A stretch of DNA of 64,000 bases, taken from UBA11591 sp040220895 (lineage in GTDB: Bacteria; Bacteroidota; Bacteroidia; Flavobacteriales_E; Vicingaceae). Under the pieces are notes generated by a model, which searched no databases, had not been told where the DNA came from, and worked only from the letters and a program-made list of their open reading frames with translations. Where the stretch lies: the NCBI GenBank assembly GCA_040220895.1, contig JAVJVY010000018.1, positions 29,738 to 93,737 of the forward strand. The letters run 5' to 3'. The translations under genes and the position numbers were made by a program. Shown piece after piece: positions 17,227 through 25,646 of the stretch. How positions within the stretch are numbered: position 1 is the first letter of the stretch; the number at the start of each line of letters is the position of its first letter.

Positions 17227-19461
17227 ATGATTCATTCAATTGCATTTTTGGTCCCTGCGCTGGGATTGGTCGGTCTGGTGGTTATGGCCTTAAAGTCGAT
17301 ATGGGTGAACAAGCAGGATGCAGGCGATGAAAAAATGGTTGCCCTTTCAGAGCACATCCACGCAGGCGCAATGGCCTTTTTAAGAGCAGAGTGGAAGGTA
17401 TTGGCTTATTATGCAGTAATTGCATCTGTTCTTTTAGGTTGGTCGGGAACTTCTGAAAACATCAATTCGCACTGGATCATTGGAGTGTCCTTTGTAATGG
17501 GAGCTGTCCTTTCTGCGCTCGCAGGTTATTTTGGAATGAACATTGCCACCAGGGCAAATGTTAGGACCACACAAGCTGCCAGAACGAGTTTGGCAAAAGC
17601 ATTGCGCGTTTCATTCAACGGCGGCACTGTCATGGGCCTTGGTGTGGCAGGTCTTGCCGTGCTTGGCCTGGGAGGACTGTTTATAGCGCTTTATGCCATT
17701 TTTGTGGGTAACGGAACCATCGACGACGAATCATACAGACACAACCTCGAAAAGGCCTTGGAAGTACTGACCGGTTTTTCACTTGGGGCTGAATCAATCG
17801 CCCTTTTTGCGCGTGTTGGTGGAGGAATTTATACCAAAGCTGCAGACGTGGGAGCTGACCTGGTTGGAAAGGTAGAAGCCGGAATTCCGGAAGATGACCC
17901 AAGGAACCCAGCCACCATCGCCGATAATGTGGGTGATAACGTTGGTGACGTGGCCGGAATGGGTGCTGACCTTTTTGGCTCTTATGTTGCGACAATCCTC
18001 GCGACCATGGTGCTTGGCAGAGAAGTCATCTCTCATGATAATTTTGGTGGACTCGGGCCCATTCTGTTACCGATGATCATTGCGGGAATGGGCTTAATCT
18101 TTTCGATAGTAAGTACTTATTTCGTTCGCATTTCGAGTGAAGAAGGAAGCGTACAAAATGCACTGAACATGGGTAACTGGGGATCGATGATTATGACCTT
18201 CATCGCTTCGTTTTTCCTGGTAAAATGGATGTTGCCGGCAGAAATGACCTTTGAAAGAATAGGGTCGGTAGACTTTAATTTTACCAGCATGGATGTTTTT
18301 TGGGCCATCACAACGGGTCTTGTTGTTGGCGCTTTAATGAGCATTGTTACTGAATACTACACTTCCATGGGTCGACGCCCGGTTAATTCCATCGTCCAGC
18401 AATCATCAACAGGACATGCCACCAATATCATTGGCGGTCTGGCAGTAGGAATGGAATCCACAGTCATCCCCATCCTTGTGCTTGCAGCAGGAATTTATAC
18501 GTCTTATTTCTTTGCCGGCTTGTACGGCGTGGCCATAGCCGCCGCGGGAATGATGGCTACCACGGCAATGCAGCTATCAATTGATGCTTTTGGTCCAATT
18601 GCCGACAATGCCGGTGGCATTGCTGAAATGGCCGGACTTCCAGAAGAAGTAAGGGGTAGAACAGATGTATTGGACGCGGTTGGAAATACCACTGCAGCCA
18701 CGGGAAAAGGATTTGCAATTGCTTCTGCAGCACTGACAGCTCTTGCACTATTCGCTGCTTATGTTGGACTGGCAGGCATTAGCTCGATAGATATATACAA
18801 GGCCAATGTTCTGGCAATGCTTTTTGTTGGAGCAATGATCCCATTTATTTTCTCATCACTAGCCATTGCGGCCGTTGGTCGCGCTGCCATGGCTATGGTT
18901 AAAGAAGTTAGACGCCAGTTCAAAGAAATTCCAGGCATTATGGAAGGAACGGCAGAACCGGAATATGAAAAATGCGTTAATATCTCAACCCAGGCTTCAA
19001 TCCGTGAAATGATTGCTCCCGGAGCTCTTGCATTGATATCGCCCGCTTTGGTTGGCTTTGCTTTCGGTCCTGAGGCCCTTGGAGGCTTATTGGCTGGTAT
19101 CACGGTATCTGGTGTTTTAATGGGAATATTCCAAAACAATGCCGGAGGTGCCTGGGACAATGCCAAGAAGTCGTTTGAAAAAGGAGTTGAGATCGACGGT
19201 AAAATGGAATATAAGGGATCCGATGCTCATAAGGCATCTGTTACCGGTGACACGGTTGGTGATCCTTTTAAAGATACCTCTGGTCCGTCAATGAACATTC
19301 TTATTAAATTGACGTCTATTGTTGCACTGATAATCGCCCCTCACATAGCCATCACCGAAGCCACTGCTGATCACAACACAGAAGATGCCGTAGAAATCTC
19401 CTCGCCAATCGATGGAGTTAATGTCGATAAAGAAGCGGTCATTGAGCTGGACAACTTTTAA
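17227..19461 (+). CDS. hppA: Membrane-bound ion-pumping pyrophosphatase, K+-dependent type
   Basis: A 744-residue polytopic enzyme (about 16 helices) that hydrolyses pyrophosphate and pumps Na+ and/or H+ across the inner membrane. The pyrophosphate site acidic motifs are present: DVGADLVGKVEAGIPEDDPR, and DNVGDNVGDVAGMGADLFGS a little further on. GNTTAATGKG occupies 486-495; Ala490 and Gly493 are the residues found in K+-dependent enzymes, where K+-independent ones have Lys and Thr. Such Bacteroidota enzymes are usually Na+ pumps, but the ion cannot be proved here. It has its own promoter and ends at a strong bidirectional terminator. Confidence 0.96.
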   Translation: MIHSIAFLVPALGLVGLVVMALKSIWVNKQDAGDEKMVALSEHIHAGAMAFLRAEWKVLAYYAVIASVLLGWSGTSENINSHWIIGVSFVMGAVLSALAGYFGMNIATRANVRTTQAARTSLAKALRVSFNGGTVMGLGVAGLAVLGLGGLFIALYAIFVGNGTIDDESYRHNLEKALEVLTGFSLGAESIALFARVGGGIYTKAADVGADLVGKVEAGIPEDDPRNPATIADNVGDNVGDVAGMGADLFGSYVATILATMVLGREVISHDNFGGLGPILLPMIIAGMGLIFSIVSTYFVRISSEEGSVQNALNMGNWGSMIMTFIASFFLVKWMLPAEMTFERIGSVDFNFTSMDVFWAITTGLVVGALMSIVTEYYTSMGRRPVNSIVQQSSTGHATNIIGGLAVGMESTVIPILVLAAGIYTSYFFAGLYGVAIAAAGMMATTAMQLSIDAFGPIADNAGGIAEMAGLPEEVRGRTDVLDAVGNTTAATGKGFAIASAALTALALFAAYVGLAGISSIDIYKANVLAMLFVGAMIPFIFSSLAIAAVGRAAMAMVKEVRRQFKEIPGIMEGTAEPEYEKCVNISTQASIREMIAPGALALISPALVGFAFGPEALGGLLAGITVSGVLMGIFQNNAGGAWDNAKKSFEKGVEIDGKMEYKGSDAHKASVTGDTVGDPFKDTSGPSMNILIKLTSIVALIIAPHIAITEATADHNTEDAVEISSPIDGVNVDKEAVIELDNF

Positions 19462-19480
19462 AGTATTCAGATAAGGAAAA

Positions 19481-19513
19481 AAAAAGCCTCGGTCATTTGA
19501 CCGAGGCTTTTTT
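19481..19513. terminator. Bidirectional intrinsic terminator between hppA and the DUF4468 gene
   Basis: A near-perfect hairpin (AAGCCTCGGTCA pairing with TGACCGAGGCTT) is flanked by an A-run on the left and a T-run on the right. It can stop transcription of both convergent genes. Confidence 0.9.
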
Positions 19514-19527
19514 GTTGTTTTAATTTC

Positions 19528-20085
19528 TTACCAGTCGTCTTCAGAATTACTTGCCGCTTCGGCAAGATTGTCTTTTAGACTTTCAATCAGTTTGGCCGCG
19601 CGCTGATGGCACTCTTTTTTTATTTCAGACCAAGCTTCGGCTGACATCATTTCTTCCCCGCAATCGGGCTTGGCGTTCTCGAGAGCTCCACCCGAACCAA
19701 AAGAACTGCGATTGGATTCATGATAAAAGCCATTGATGCCGTATTTATACTTCCCTTCTTTGGCCGCCAAAACAATGTTGTAGTTGACAGAGCCCGCGCC
19801 TACTTTACTCCCCATGACACGAACGTCGATGAACATGTTGGGATTGGCCGCCATTTCACCCAGGTAACTGTCATCGGTGTGGATCACTTTCTCACCAACG
19901 GCCTTTTCACTGTAGTTCTTTTGAAACCACTTTCTTGCTGTCCTGAAAATTTGCTCTTTGGTAGCACCTTCAATAACAACAACTTCGGAATATTCATACT
20001 TTCCCGATTCATTCACCGGAATTTCCTGCGAGTAAAGCGCGGCACTTAGAATAAAAGCGGCGCTCAATAATGTGTATTTCAGCAT
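19528..20085 (-). CDS. DUF4468 domain secreted protein
   Basis: A 185-residue protein with a signal peptide (MLKYTLLSAAFILSAALYSQ). The DUF4468 (TBP-like fold) part covers roughly residues 30-130, with VVVIEGATKEQIFRTARKWF. This domain is common in secreted or envelope proteins of Bacteroidota and its function is unknown. The tail is acidic. It is the last gene of the minus-strand group before the bidirectional terminator, 9 bases after the deoxynucleoside kinase. Confidence 0.85.
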   Translation of the reverse strand: MLKYTLLSAAFILSAALYSQEIPVNESGKYEYSEVVVIEGATKEQIFRTARKWFQKNYSEKAVGEKVIHTDDSYLGEMAANPNMFIDVRVMGSKVGAGSVNYNIVLAAKEGKYKYGINGFYHESNRSSFGSGGALENAKPDCGEEMMSAEAWSEIKKECHQRAAKLIESLKDNLAEAASNSEDDW

Positions 20086-20094
20086 GAGTTAAGT

Positions 20095-20721
20095 TTATTT
20101 CTGCGTTTCAAATAAGCCATGGATTTCGGCATCGATCTTTTGAATTACCTCTCCAAGATCTTCGGCATTTTCAGAAAAATTATTTTCATCTACATCGATT
20201 ACTAATAATTTCCCATCGCTGTACTCAGATATCCAAGCTTCATATCGTTCATTCAGTCGTTTTAAATAGTCTATCCGAATACTTTCTTCGTAATCGCGAC
20301 CCCTTTTCTGAATTTGATTGACAAGTGTCGGGACACTAGCCCTGAGGTAAATCAATAAATCCGGTGGCTCGATAAAACTGTTCATTAACTCAAACAATGC
20401 GAAATATGAATCAAAATCGCGTGAGGTCATGAGTCCCATTGAATGTAAATTCGGGGCAAAAATAAACGCATCTTCATAAATGGTCCGATCTTGAATTACG
20501 TCTTTCCCGCTTTGTCTAAGCTCCTGGATCTTTGAAAATCGTTTATTCAAGAAATAAATTTGCAAATTGAATGACCATCGCTGCATGTCTTCGTAGAAAT
20601 CGTTGAGGTAAGGGTTTTCATCAACATCCTCAAAATATGCTTCCCAGTTATAATGTTTTGCTAAAAGAGTGGTCAAGGTAGTCTTTCCGGAACCAATGTT
20701 GCCGGCTACTGATACGAGCAT
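20095..20721 (-). CDS. Deoxynucleoside kinase
   Basis: A 208-residue kinase of the dNK/dGK-dCK family, which phosphorylates deoxynucleosides in the salvage pathway. It has the P-loop GNIGSGKTT at residues 7-15, the DRTIYEDAFIF segment with the ERS/DRS-type motif, and the lid RGRDYEESIRIDYLKRLNERYE. Substrate preference cannot be read from sequence alone. A 79-base gap separates it from the secreted protein upstream. Confidence 0.93.
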   Translation of the reverse strand: MLVSVAGNIGSGKTTLTTLLAKHYNWEAYFEDVDENPYLNDFYEDMQRWSFNLQIYFLNKRFSKIQELRQSGKDVIQDRTIYEDAFIFAPNLHSMGLMTSRDFDSYFALFELMNSFIEPPDLLIYLRASVPTLVNQIQKRGRDYEESIRIDYLKRLNERYEAWISEYSDGKLLVIDVDENNFSENAEDLGEVIQKIDAEIHGLFETQK

Positions 20722-20800
20722 ACGCTTAAGTTTTAAGAGGCACTAATGTACAAATTAATCCATGGCACTCAAAGTTGAAATATCAGCGCAAGCGATGACA

Positions 20801-21610
20801 TTATCCCATGAAATCGTAAATAAAAAGTGCTTTTGAAGTGAGTATAAAAAGCCTGTTCTTATCAGCTGAAAGTCCCAGAACATCTTCTATGGGCAATGGT
20901 AATTTCTCAATCTCAAGATTGCGGAAATGATATTTGGCGATCTTTCCATTTTGAACGTAAAAGATGGCCTTTTCAGTAACCTCGAAAGATTCCAAGCCAT
21001 TTATTGCAATGTTTTTTACATAAGTTCCAAACTGATCAAAGACCAGAATTCCGGTCTCGGGGTTGTTTAAGTAAAGGTTGTTGTTGTATTCTATCATAAA
21101 GTTGGGCTTAAGATCGTATTGCAAGATCTGGCTCAGATTCCCGGACGACTGAACCACCTTCAGGGAAAGGGTAAGTCGGTAAATGTTGTTCAGTAACTGA
21201 TCGAACAGCCAAACACCTGTATTATAAGCTCTGCAGGCCAGGATAGGTTGATCGAAATCGGTGAACTGCAGGTCAAGGGGAGACGCGTTCTCGCTTAATT
21301 GATTATCTAAAATGACGATGGTCCTGAAATCTTCATAAAAGACAACGATCTTATATGGATCCGTTGCGTCGATTGATGTGACCTTTCCGTAGCGGTTATT
21401 ACTAAATTGATTGATGAGTTCACCGTCACGGGAGTATTTGTAAACGTTGTTTTTAACTACCGCATACATGTTGCCTAATTGATCCGTTGAGATCAATCTT
21501 CCCTGTATTTCTATTTTTTTGAATAGCTTAAAGTTACTCTGTGATCTGCCTGTTTGCACCGAAGCAAACAGAAGCGCGAGTATGATGAAATGCTTAATGT
21601 ACTTGTGCAA
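20801..21610 (-). CDS. Secreted beta-propeller-like protein of unknown function
   Basis: A 269-residue protein with a signal peptide (MHKYIKHFIILALLFASVQTGRSQ). The mature part is a series of short beta segments of the kind ILDNQL, VWLFDQLLNNIYRL and GILVFDQFGTYV, with strand spacing like WD/NHL-type propellers. Its start overlaps the GH3 stop by 17 bases, so it is probably translated from the GH3 mRNA. I recognise no named family. Confidence 0.7.
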   Translation of the reverse strand: MHKYIKHFIILALLFASVQTGRSQSNFKLFKKIEIQGRLISTDQLGNMYAVVKNNVYKYSRDGELINQFSNNRYGKVTSIDATDPYKIVVFYEDFRTIVILDNQLSENASPLDLQFTDFDQPILACRAYNTGVWLFDQLLNNIYRLTLSLKVVQSSGNLSQILQYDLKPNFMIEYNNNLYLNNPETGILVFDQFGTYVKNIAINGLESFEVTEKAIFYVQNGKIAKYHFRNLEIEKLPLPIEDVLGLSADKNRLFILTSKALFIYDFMG

Positions 21611-23108
21611 AACCCTTCAATTCATCGACAAAGTTTCTTTCATTCGAAAGACGTGGTATTTTATGCTGGCCGCCGAGCTTGTCTTTGCTTTTCAGCCAGT
21701 TATAAAAAGTGTTTTTCTTTAAACTGTGCACCACGGGCATTCCCAAAGTTATGTTGCCGGCGCGCTTGGCTTCATAATCTGAATTGACTGATTTTAGCGA
21801 TTCATCAAGAATCCTTATAAAGTCCTGGAGGTTTTCCGGTTCTTTTTCAAACTCGATCAGCCATTCATGGCCACCGGAGCGTTGTTTGGACAAATAGATC
21901 GGAGCGGCGGTATAATCGGCAATTCTGGCATTCGTTTGTTGGCAAGCCATGCTGATAGAACGCTCGGCATTGTCAATTATTACCTCTTCACCAAAGGCAT
22001 TGATAAAGTGCTTGGTTCTTCCAGAAACGGTAATTCTAAATGGGTACAAACTGGTAAATTTTACCGTATCTCCAATTTTGTAACGCCATAGTCCGGCATT
22101 GGTAGAAATGACCATGGCGTAATTAACACCGGTCACTACTTCATCGAGCGAAAGGGTTTTTGGGTGATCTTTTTCTACTTCCTCCATTGGTATAAATTCG
22201 TAGTAAATTCCATAATCAAGCATTAGAAGCATTTCATTGCCAACCGATTGATCCTGAATGCCAAAAAATCCTTCCGAGGCATTATACAATTCAAGGTAAT
22301 TGATATTCTTTCCCATCATTTCATCGTACTGTAAACGATATGGGTCGAATTTTACCGCCCCGTGAAAATAAACTTCGAGGTTCGGCCAGACCTGATGTAA
22401 GTTGTCGGCTCCGGAATAAGTCAAGACCCTTTCAAGAAGCTTGAGCATCCAAGAGGGGACACCCGAAATATTTGTGACGTCTTCATTGATGGTTGTCAAG
22501 GCAACTTTTTCGAGCTTTTCTTCCCAATTCTCAATGAGTGAGATCGAAGAATCAGGCGTTTTTAAAATCTCAGCCCAAAAGGGCAGATTGTCAATGATAA
22601 TCGAAGAAAGATCACCGAAATATGAGTCTCTTTTTCCGGGTAGAAATTGGCTCGTGCCGCCCAGCATTAAGCCTTTTCCACTAAAAATATTGGTTTCGGG
22701 GTTATTGTTACAATAGATCGAAAGCATATCCTTACCACCTTTAAAATGGCATTCTTCCAAGGCTTCTTTTGTGACCGGTATGAACTTGCTTTTGGCATCG
22801 GTTGTTCCACTTGATTTTGCGAACCAGTTGGTTTCACCCGGCCAGAGCAGATCTTCCTCACCCTTCTGCATTCTTTCGACGTATGGCTTAATGTCGCCGT
22901 ATTCCTGCAGGGGTAGTCTGTCTTTAAATTCACGAAGACTGCGAATCGACTTGAAATCGTGTTTTTTCCCCCATTCAGTTTTGTACGCGCTGGCCATCAA
23001 TCGATCCAGCCATTCGTTTTGTACATCGATGGGATACTTCATGAAGAGGCCGATCTGGTGAATCCGCTTCTTCATGATCCAGGACATCAAAGAATTAAGG
23101 ATGGGCAT
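21594..23108 (-). CDS. GH3-family acyl-adenylating enzyme
   Basis: A 504-residue protein of the GH3 (auxin-responsive promoter) family. Plant members adenylate carboxylic acids such as jasmonate or IAA and join them to amino acids. Seen here are the ATP loop SSGTTDAKSKF near residue 95, YNASEGFFG near residue 280, and the hinge SGRTKHFINAFGEEV near residue 380. Bacterial members are widespread in Bacteroidota and their substrates are unknown. The promoter and an inverted repeat lie right at the start codon. Upstream, 51 bases away, is sppA. Confidence 0.88.
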   Translation of the reverse strand: MPILNSLMSWIMKKRIHQIGLFMKYPIDVQNEWLDRLMASAYKTEWGKKHDFKSIRSLREFKDRLPLQEYGDIKPYVERMQKGEEDLLWPGETNWFAKSSGTTDAKSKFIPVTKEALEECHFKGGKDMLSIYCNNNPETNIFSGKGLMLGGTSQFLPGKRDSYFGDLSSIIIDNLPFWAEILKTPDSSISLIENWEEKLEKVALTTINEDVTNISGVPSWMLKLLERVLTYSGADNLHQVWPNLEVYFHGAVKFDPYRLQYDEMMGKNINYLELYNASEGFFGIQDQSVGNEMLLMLDYGIYYEFIPMEEVEKDHPKTLSLDEVVTGVNYAMVISTNAGLWRYKIGDTVKFTSLYPFRITVSGRTKHFINAFGEEVIIDNAERSISMACQQTNARIADYTAAPIYLSKQRSGGHEWLIEFEKEPENLQDFIRILDESLKSVNSDYEAKRAGNITLGMPVVHSLKKNTFYNWLKSKDKLGGQHKIPRLSNERNFVDELKGFAQVH

Positions 23109-23127
23109 AGGTCATATTGCTATGCCC
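23103..23127. promoter_or_regulatory. Perfect inverted repeat spanning the GH3 start codon
   Basis: GGGCATAG (23103-23110) and CTATGCCC (23120-23127) form an 8-base perfect inverted repeat with a 9-base spacer. One arm contains the GH3 ATG; the other touches the -7 box. It could be an operator or an RNA hairpin over the start. Confidence 0.45.
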
Positions 23128-23134
23128 AAATTTA
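23127..23134 (-). promoter_or_regulatory. Putative promoter -7 box of the GH3 gene
   Basis: The minus strand reads TAAATTTG, an exact TAnnTTTG match 18 bases before the GH3 ATG, implying a very short leader. Confidence 0.5.
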
Positions 23135-23159
23135 AAAACTTATCAGTAGGCCACTACCA

Positions 23160-24941
23160 TTATTGAATATTCAGATCATATGGCATGCGAGTATAGATGC
23201 CATACTCTGTCATGTGGCGATAGAGACCATTGAAATCCTGATAATATTTTCCAAAGTATTTCTCGGCCATTCTCGTTTCCATGTTATCGCCAAACTCCTT
23301 CATTAATTCTTCGATGGCATTTTTCTGTTCGGGTAACTCATAGATGGAATAATTTTCGAGTTCAGCCATTTCGACTGCCACTTCAATGGCTCTTTTTAGT
23401 CCGCCGATTTCATCGACCAAGCCAATGTTCAATGCGTCTGAACCGCTCCAAACTCTTCCCTGGCCAATGGAATCAACTTCGGCGTATGTCATTGATCTGC
23501 CCTCTGCCACCTTGTTCACGAAGTCGTCATAGATTCGCTCTACAATGCTGGTCATGAATTCCCTTTCCAAGGGTTTCATTGGTCTTGTGCCACTTCCCAT
23601 GTCAGCATAGGTATTCGTATTTACGGTGTCAAAAGTGACACCCAATTTATTATTAAAGAAGCCTTTGGCATTGGGAATAAGTCCAAAAACTCCGATGGAA
23701 CCTGTAATTGTATTCTCATCAGCAATGATTTTATCGGCTCCGCATGAGATATAATAACCGCCGGAGGCCGCAAGATTTCCCATGGAAACGATCACGGGTT
23801 TGTCAGCCTTTGCAAGAATAACTTGCCGCCAAATGATGTCTGAAGCCAGTGAACTACCTCCGGGTGAATTGACACGCAGGACAATGGCCTTTACCTTTTC
23901 ATCTTTATGCGCTTTTTCGATGGCAGCCGCAGTTGTTTTTGAACCCATTACGCCTTTTTCGTTTTCGCCATATTGGATTTCACCGCTGGCATAAATTACC
24001 GCGATTTTATTTTTATAATCTTCCAAATCCTTTTTGTCGCCTTCAACTTTGACAGAGGCGTATTTTTTCATCTTCACAAATCGCAATTTGTCATCTTTTT
24101 CAAGGGCTGTCATTTCTCTTAATTCGTCGAGCACTTCATCGCGGTATTTAACCCCATCGATCATCCCGGTATTTACTGCATCTTCGGGAGATCTCACTGC
24201 CAAACCATTACACAGTTCATTTATTCGATCAATGCTCACATTTCGGGATTCTGAGATATCAGTGATCATGCTCATCCACAAACTACTAATGAACTTATCT
24301 GTCTGCATCCGGTTTGCTTCGCTCATGTTTTCTCTGGTAAAAGGCTCGACTGCACTTTTGAATTTACCGTGTCTGACAACCTCCATTTCAATTTCCAATT
24401 TATCGAGCATGCCTTTTAAAAATACCCGATTGGCCGACAAACCGCTAAGTTGCATTACACCGCCTGGATGCATGTAGATTTTGTCGGATACCGAAGCCAG
24501 ATAATAGGCACTTTGATCCATTGCATCACTGTAGGTGTAGATGAATTTCCCGCTTGATTTGAATTCTAAGAGAGCGTCCCTGATCTCATCCATTCTGGCA
24601 AGACCTACATCGACGAAGGTCAGATCTAAAAAAACACCTTTTACATTGTCGTCTGACTTGGCTTTTTCCAGGTTGTCGAGAATATCGTTTAACCCTAGTT
24701 GAGGAATGGACTTGAAAGTATTGAAATCAAAATTTTCAAGAGGGTCATTAGATGTGCGGTCCGCAACCTCCTCTTCAAAATTCAGATAAAGGATGCTTTT
24801 TTCTTTGATGTTGGCTTTTTCATTACTGCCGGCACTAGAGGCTATAACACCAATGATACCAAACAGAATAGCAAAAACCAGGAACAAGGCCAGAATCGTT
24901 CCAAATAATGAGGCGAATAAGATTTTAAAGAATTGTTTCAT
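23160..24941 (-). CDS. sppA: Signal peptide peptidase SppA, 67K type
   Basis: A 593-residue membrane serine protease with one N-terminal helix (MKQFFKILFASLFGTILALF) and two tandem S49/Clp-like domains. The lysine of the Ser-Lys dyad is in RHGKFKSAVEPF in the N-terminal half; the catalytic serine is in NLAASGGYYISCGAD in the C-terminal half. It degrades cleaved signal peptides and other membrane peptides from the periplasmic side. I chose the ATG at 24941 because it begins the membrane anchor and lies just below an exact -7 box; the frame stays open to 25013, but that stretch overlaps the promoter. It is divergent from folK. Confidence 0.95.
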   Translation of the reverse strand: MKQFFKILFASLFGTILALFLVFAILFGIIGVIASSAGSNEKANIKEKSILYLNFEEEVADRTSNDPLENFDFNTFKSIPQLGLNDILDNLEKAKSDDNVKGVFLDLTFVDVGLARMDEIRDALLEFKSSGKFIYTYSDAMDQSAYYLASVSDKIYMHPGGVMQLSGLSANRVFLKGMLDKLEIEMEVVRHGKFKSAVEPFTRENMSEANRMQTDKFISSLWMSMITDISESRNVSIDRINELCNGLAVRSPEDAVNTGMIDGVKYRDEVLDELREMTALEKDDKLRFVKMKKYASVKVEGDKKDLEDYKNKIAVIYASGEIQYGENEKGVMGSKTTAAAIEKAHKDEKVKAIVLRVNSPGGSSLASDIIWRQVILAKADKPVIVSMGNLAASGGYYISCGADKIIADENTITGSIGVFGLIPNAKGFFNNKLGVTFDTVNTNTYADMGSGTRPMKPLEREFMTSIVERIYDDFVNKVAEGRSMTYAEVDSIGQGRVWSGSDALNIGLVDEIGGLKRAIEVAVEMAELENYSIYELPEQKNAIEELMKEFGDNMETRMAEKYFGKYYQDFNGLYRHMTEYGIYTRMPYDLNIQ

Positions 24942-24961
24942 GATCTGTAATTTATTTAGCT

Positions 24962-24969
24962 CAAATTTA
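24962..24969 (-). promoter_or_regulatory. Putative promoter -7 box of sppA
   Basis: The minus strand reads TAAATTTG, an exact TAnnTTTG match 20 bases before the chosen sppA ATG. It supports the shorter start. Confidence 0.5.
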
Positions 24970-25033
24970 GAATTTAGACTCGGAGTTTCTGACCGGAAAT
25001 ACATGAAAGGCAAAAATCAATGACCGGGGGTAC

Positions 25034-25522
25034 ATGAAAAGCAATGACATTTATTTGTCGCTTGGTTCAAATCTGGGCGATCGACTTGAGAATCTTCAAA
25101 GAGCAACCGTGGCCATTGGTAAATCAATGGGCAACGTTATCCATGTGTCGTCTGTTTTTGAGTCTGCACCTTGGGGTGTCGACAATCAAGCTGATTATCT
25201 CAATCTGGCACTAATGCTTCATTCCGATCTGGAAATCGATTCACTGATGTCCGAAATACAAAAAATAGAACGTGCACTTGGAAGGGACCGAAAAGAAAAG
25301 TGGGGCCCGAGGACGGTAGACATTGATATCCTGCTTGTTGGAGATCAGGCGATAAAAAAAGAAGGCATTTCCATCCCTCATCCCGAAATGATCAATAGGC
25401 GCTTCGTACTGCAGCCCCTGTCAGAGATTGCACCAAAAGCAATTCATCCCGTTGAAAATCAAACCGTTGAACAATTACTGGACAAATGTCCGGACAAAGG
25501 AGCGGTTTGGCGATTCAAATAA
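25034..25522 (+). CDS. folK: 2-amino-4-hydroxy-6-hydroxymethyldihydropteridine pyrophosphokinase
   Basis: A 162-residue HPPK enzyme of folate synthesis that transfers pyrophosphate from ATP to the pterin. It begins with YLSLGSNLGDRLENLQ and contains the HPPK signature GPRTVDIDILLVGDQ with the metal-binding Asp pair, then IPHPEMINRRFVLQPL. Length is typical. The divergent partner is sppA. Confidence 0.96.
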   Translation: MKSNDIYLSLGSNLGDRLENLQRATVAIGKSMGNVIHVSSVFESAPWGVDNQADYLNLALMLHSDLEIDSLMSEIQKIERALGRDRKEKWGPRTVDIDILLVGDQAIKKEGISIPHPEMINRRFVLQPLSEIAPKAIHPVENQTVEQLLDKCPDKGAVWRFK

Positions 25523-25575
25523 TGCGGAAAAGTCCAGAAAGCCAGCATTTAAGCCGAATTAAAAATAGTCGGCGA

Positions 25576-25607
25576 ATTGGTTTTTGTCTGTAAAAACTTT
25601 AATATTG
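25576..25607 (+). promoter_or_regulatory. Putative promoter of the TPR lipoprotein gene
   Basis: ATTG at 25576-25579 and TAATATTG at 25600-25607 are 20 bases apart, each one mismatch from the Bacteroidota -33 and -7 boxes. They lie 39 bases before the chosen ATG. Confidence 0.4.
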
Positions 25608-25646
25608 CAGACACAAAATTTAATTCAAACATTGAATCAATTCAAA

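Noticed and set aside
24942..25013. Longer SppA start at 25013
   Set aside because: The extra 24 residues precede the membrane anchor, are not signal-like, and overlap an exact promoter -7 box.
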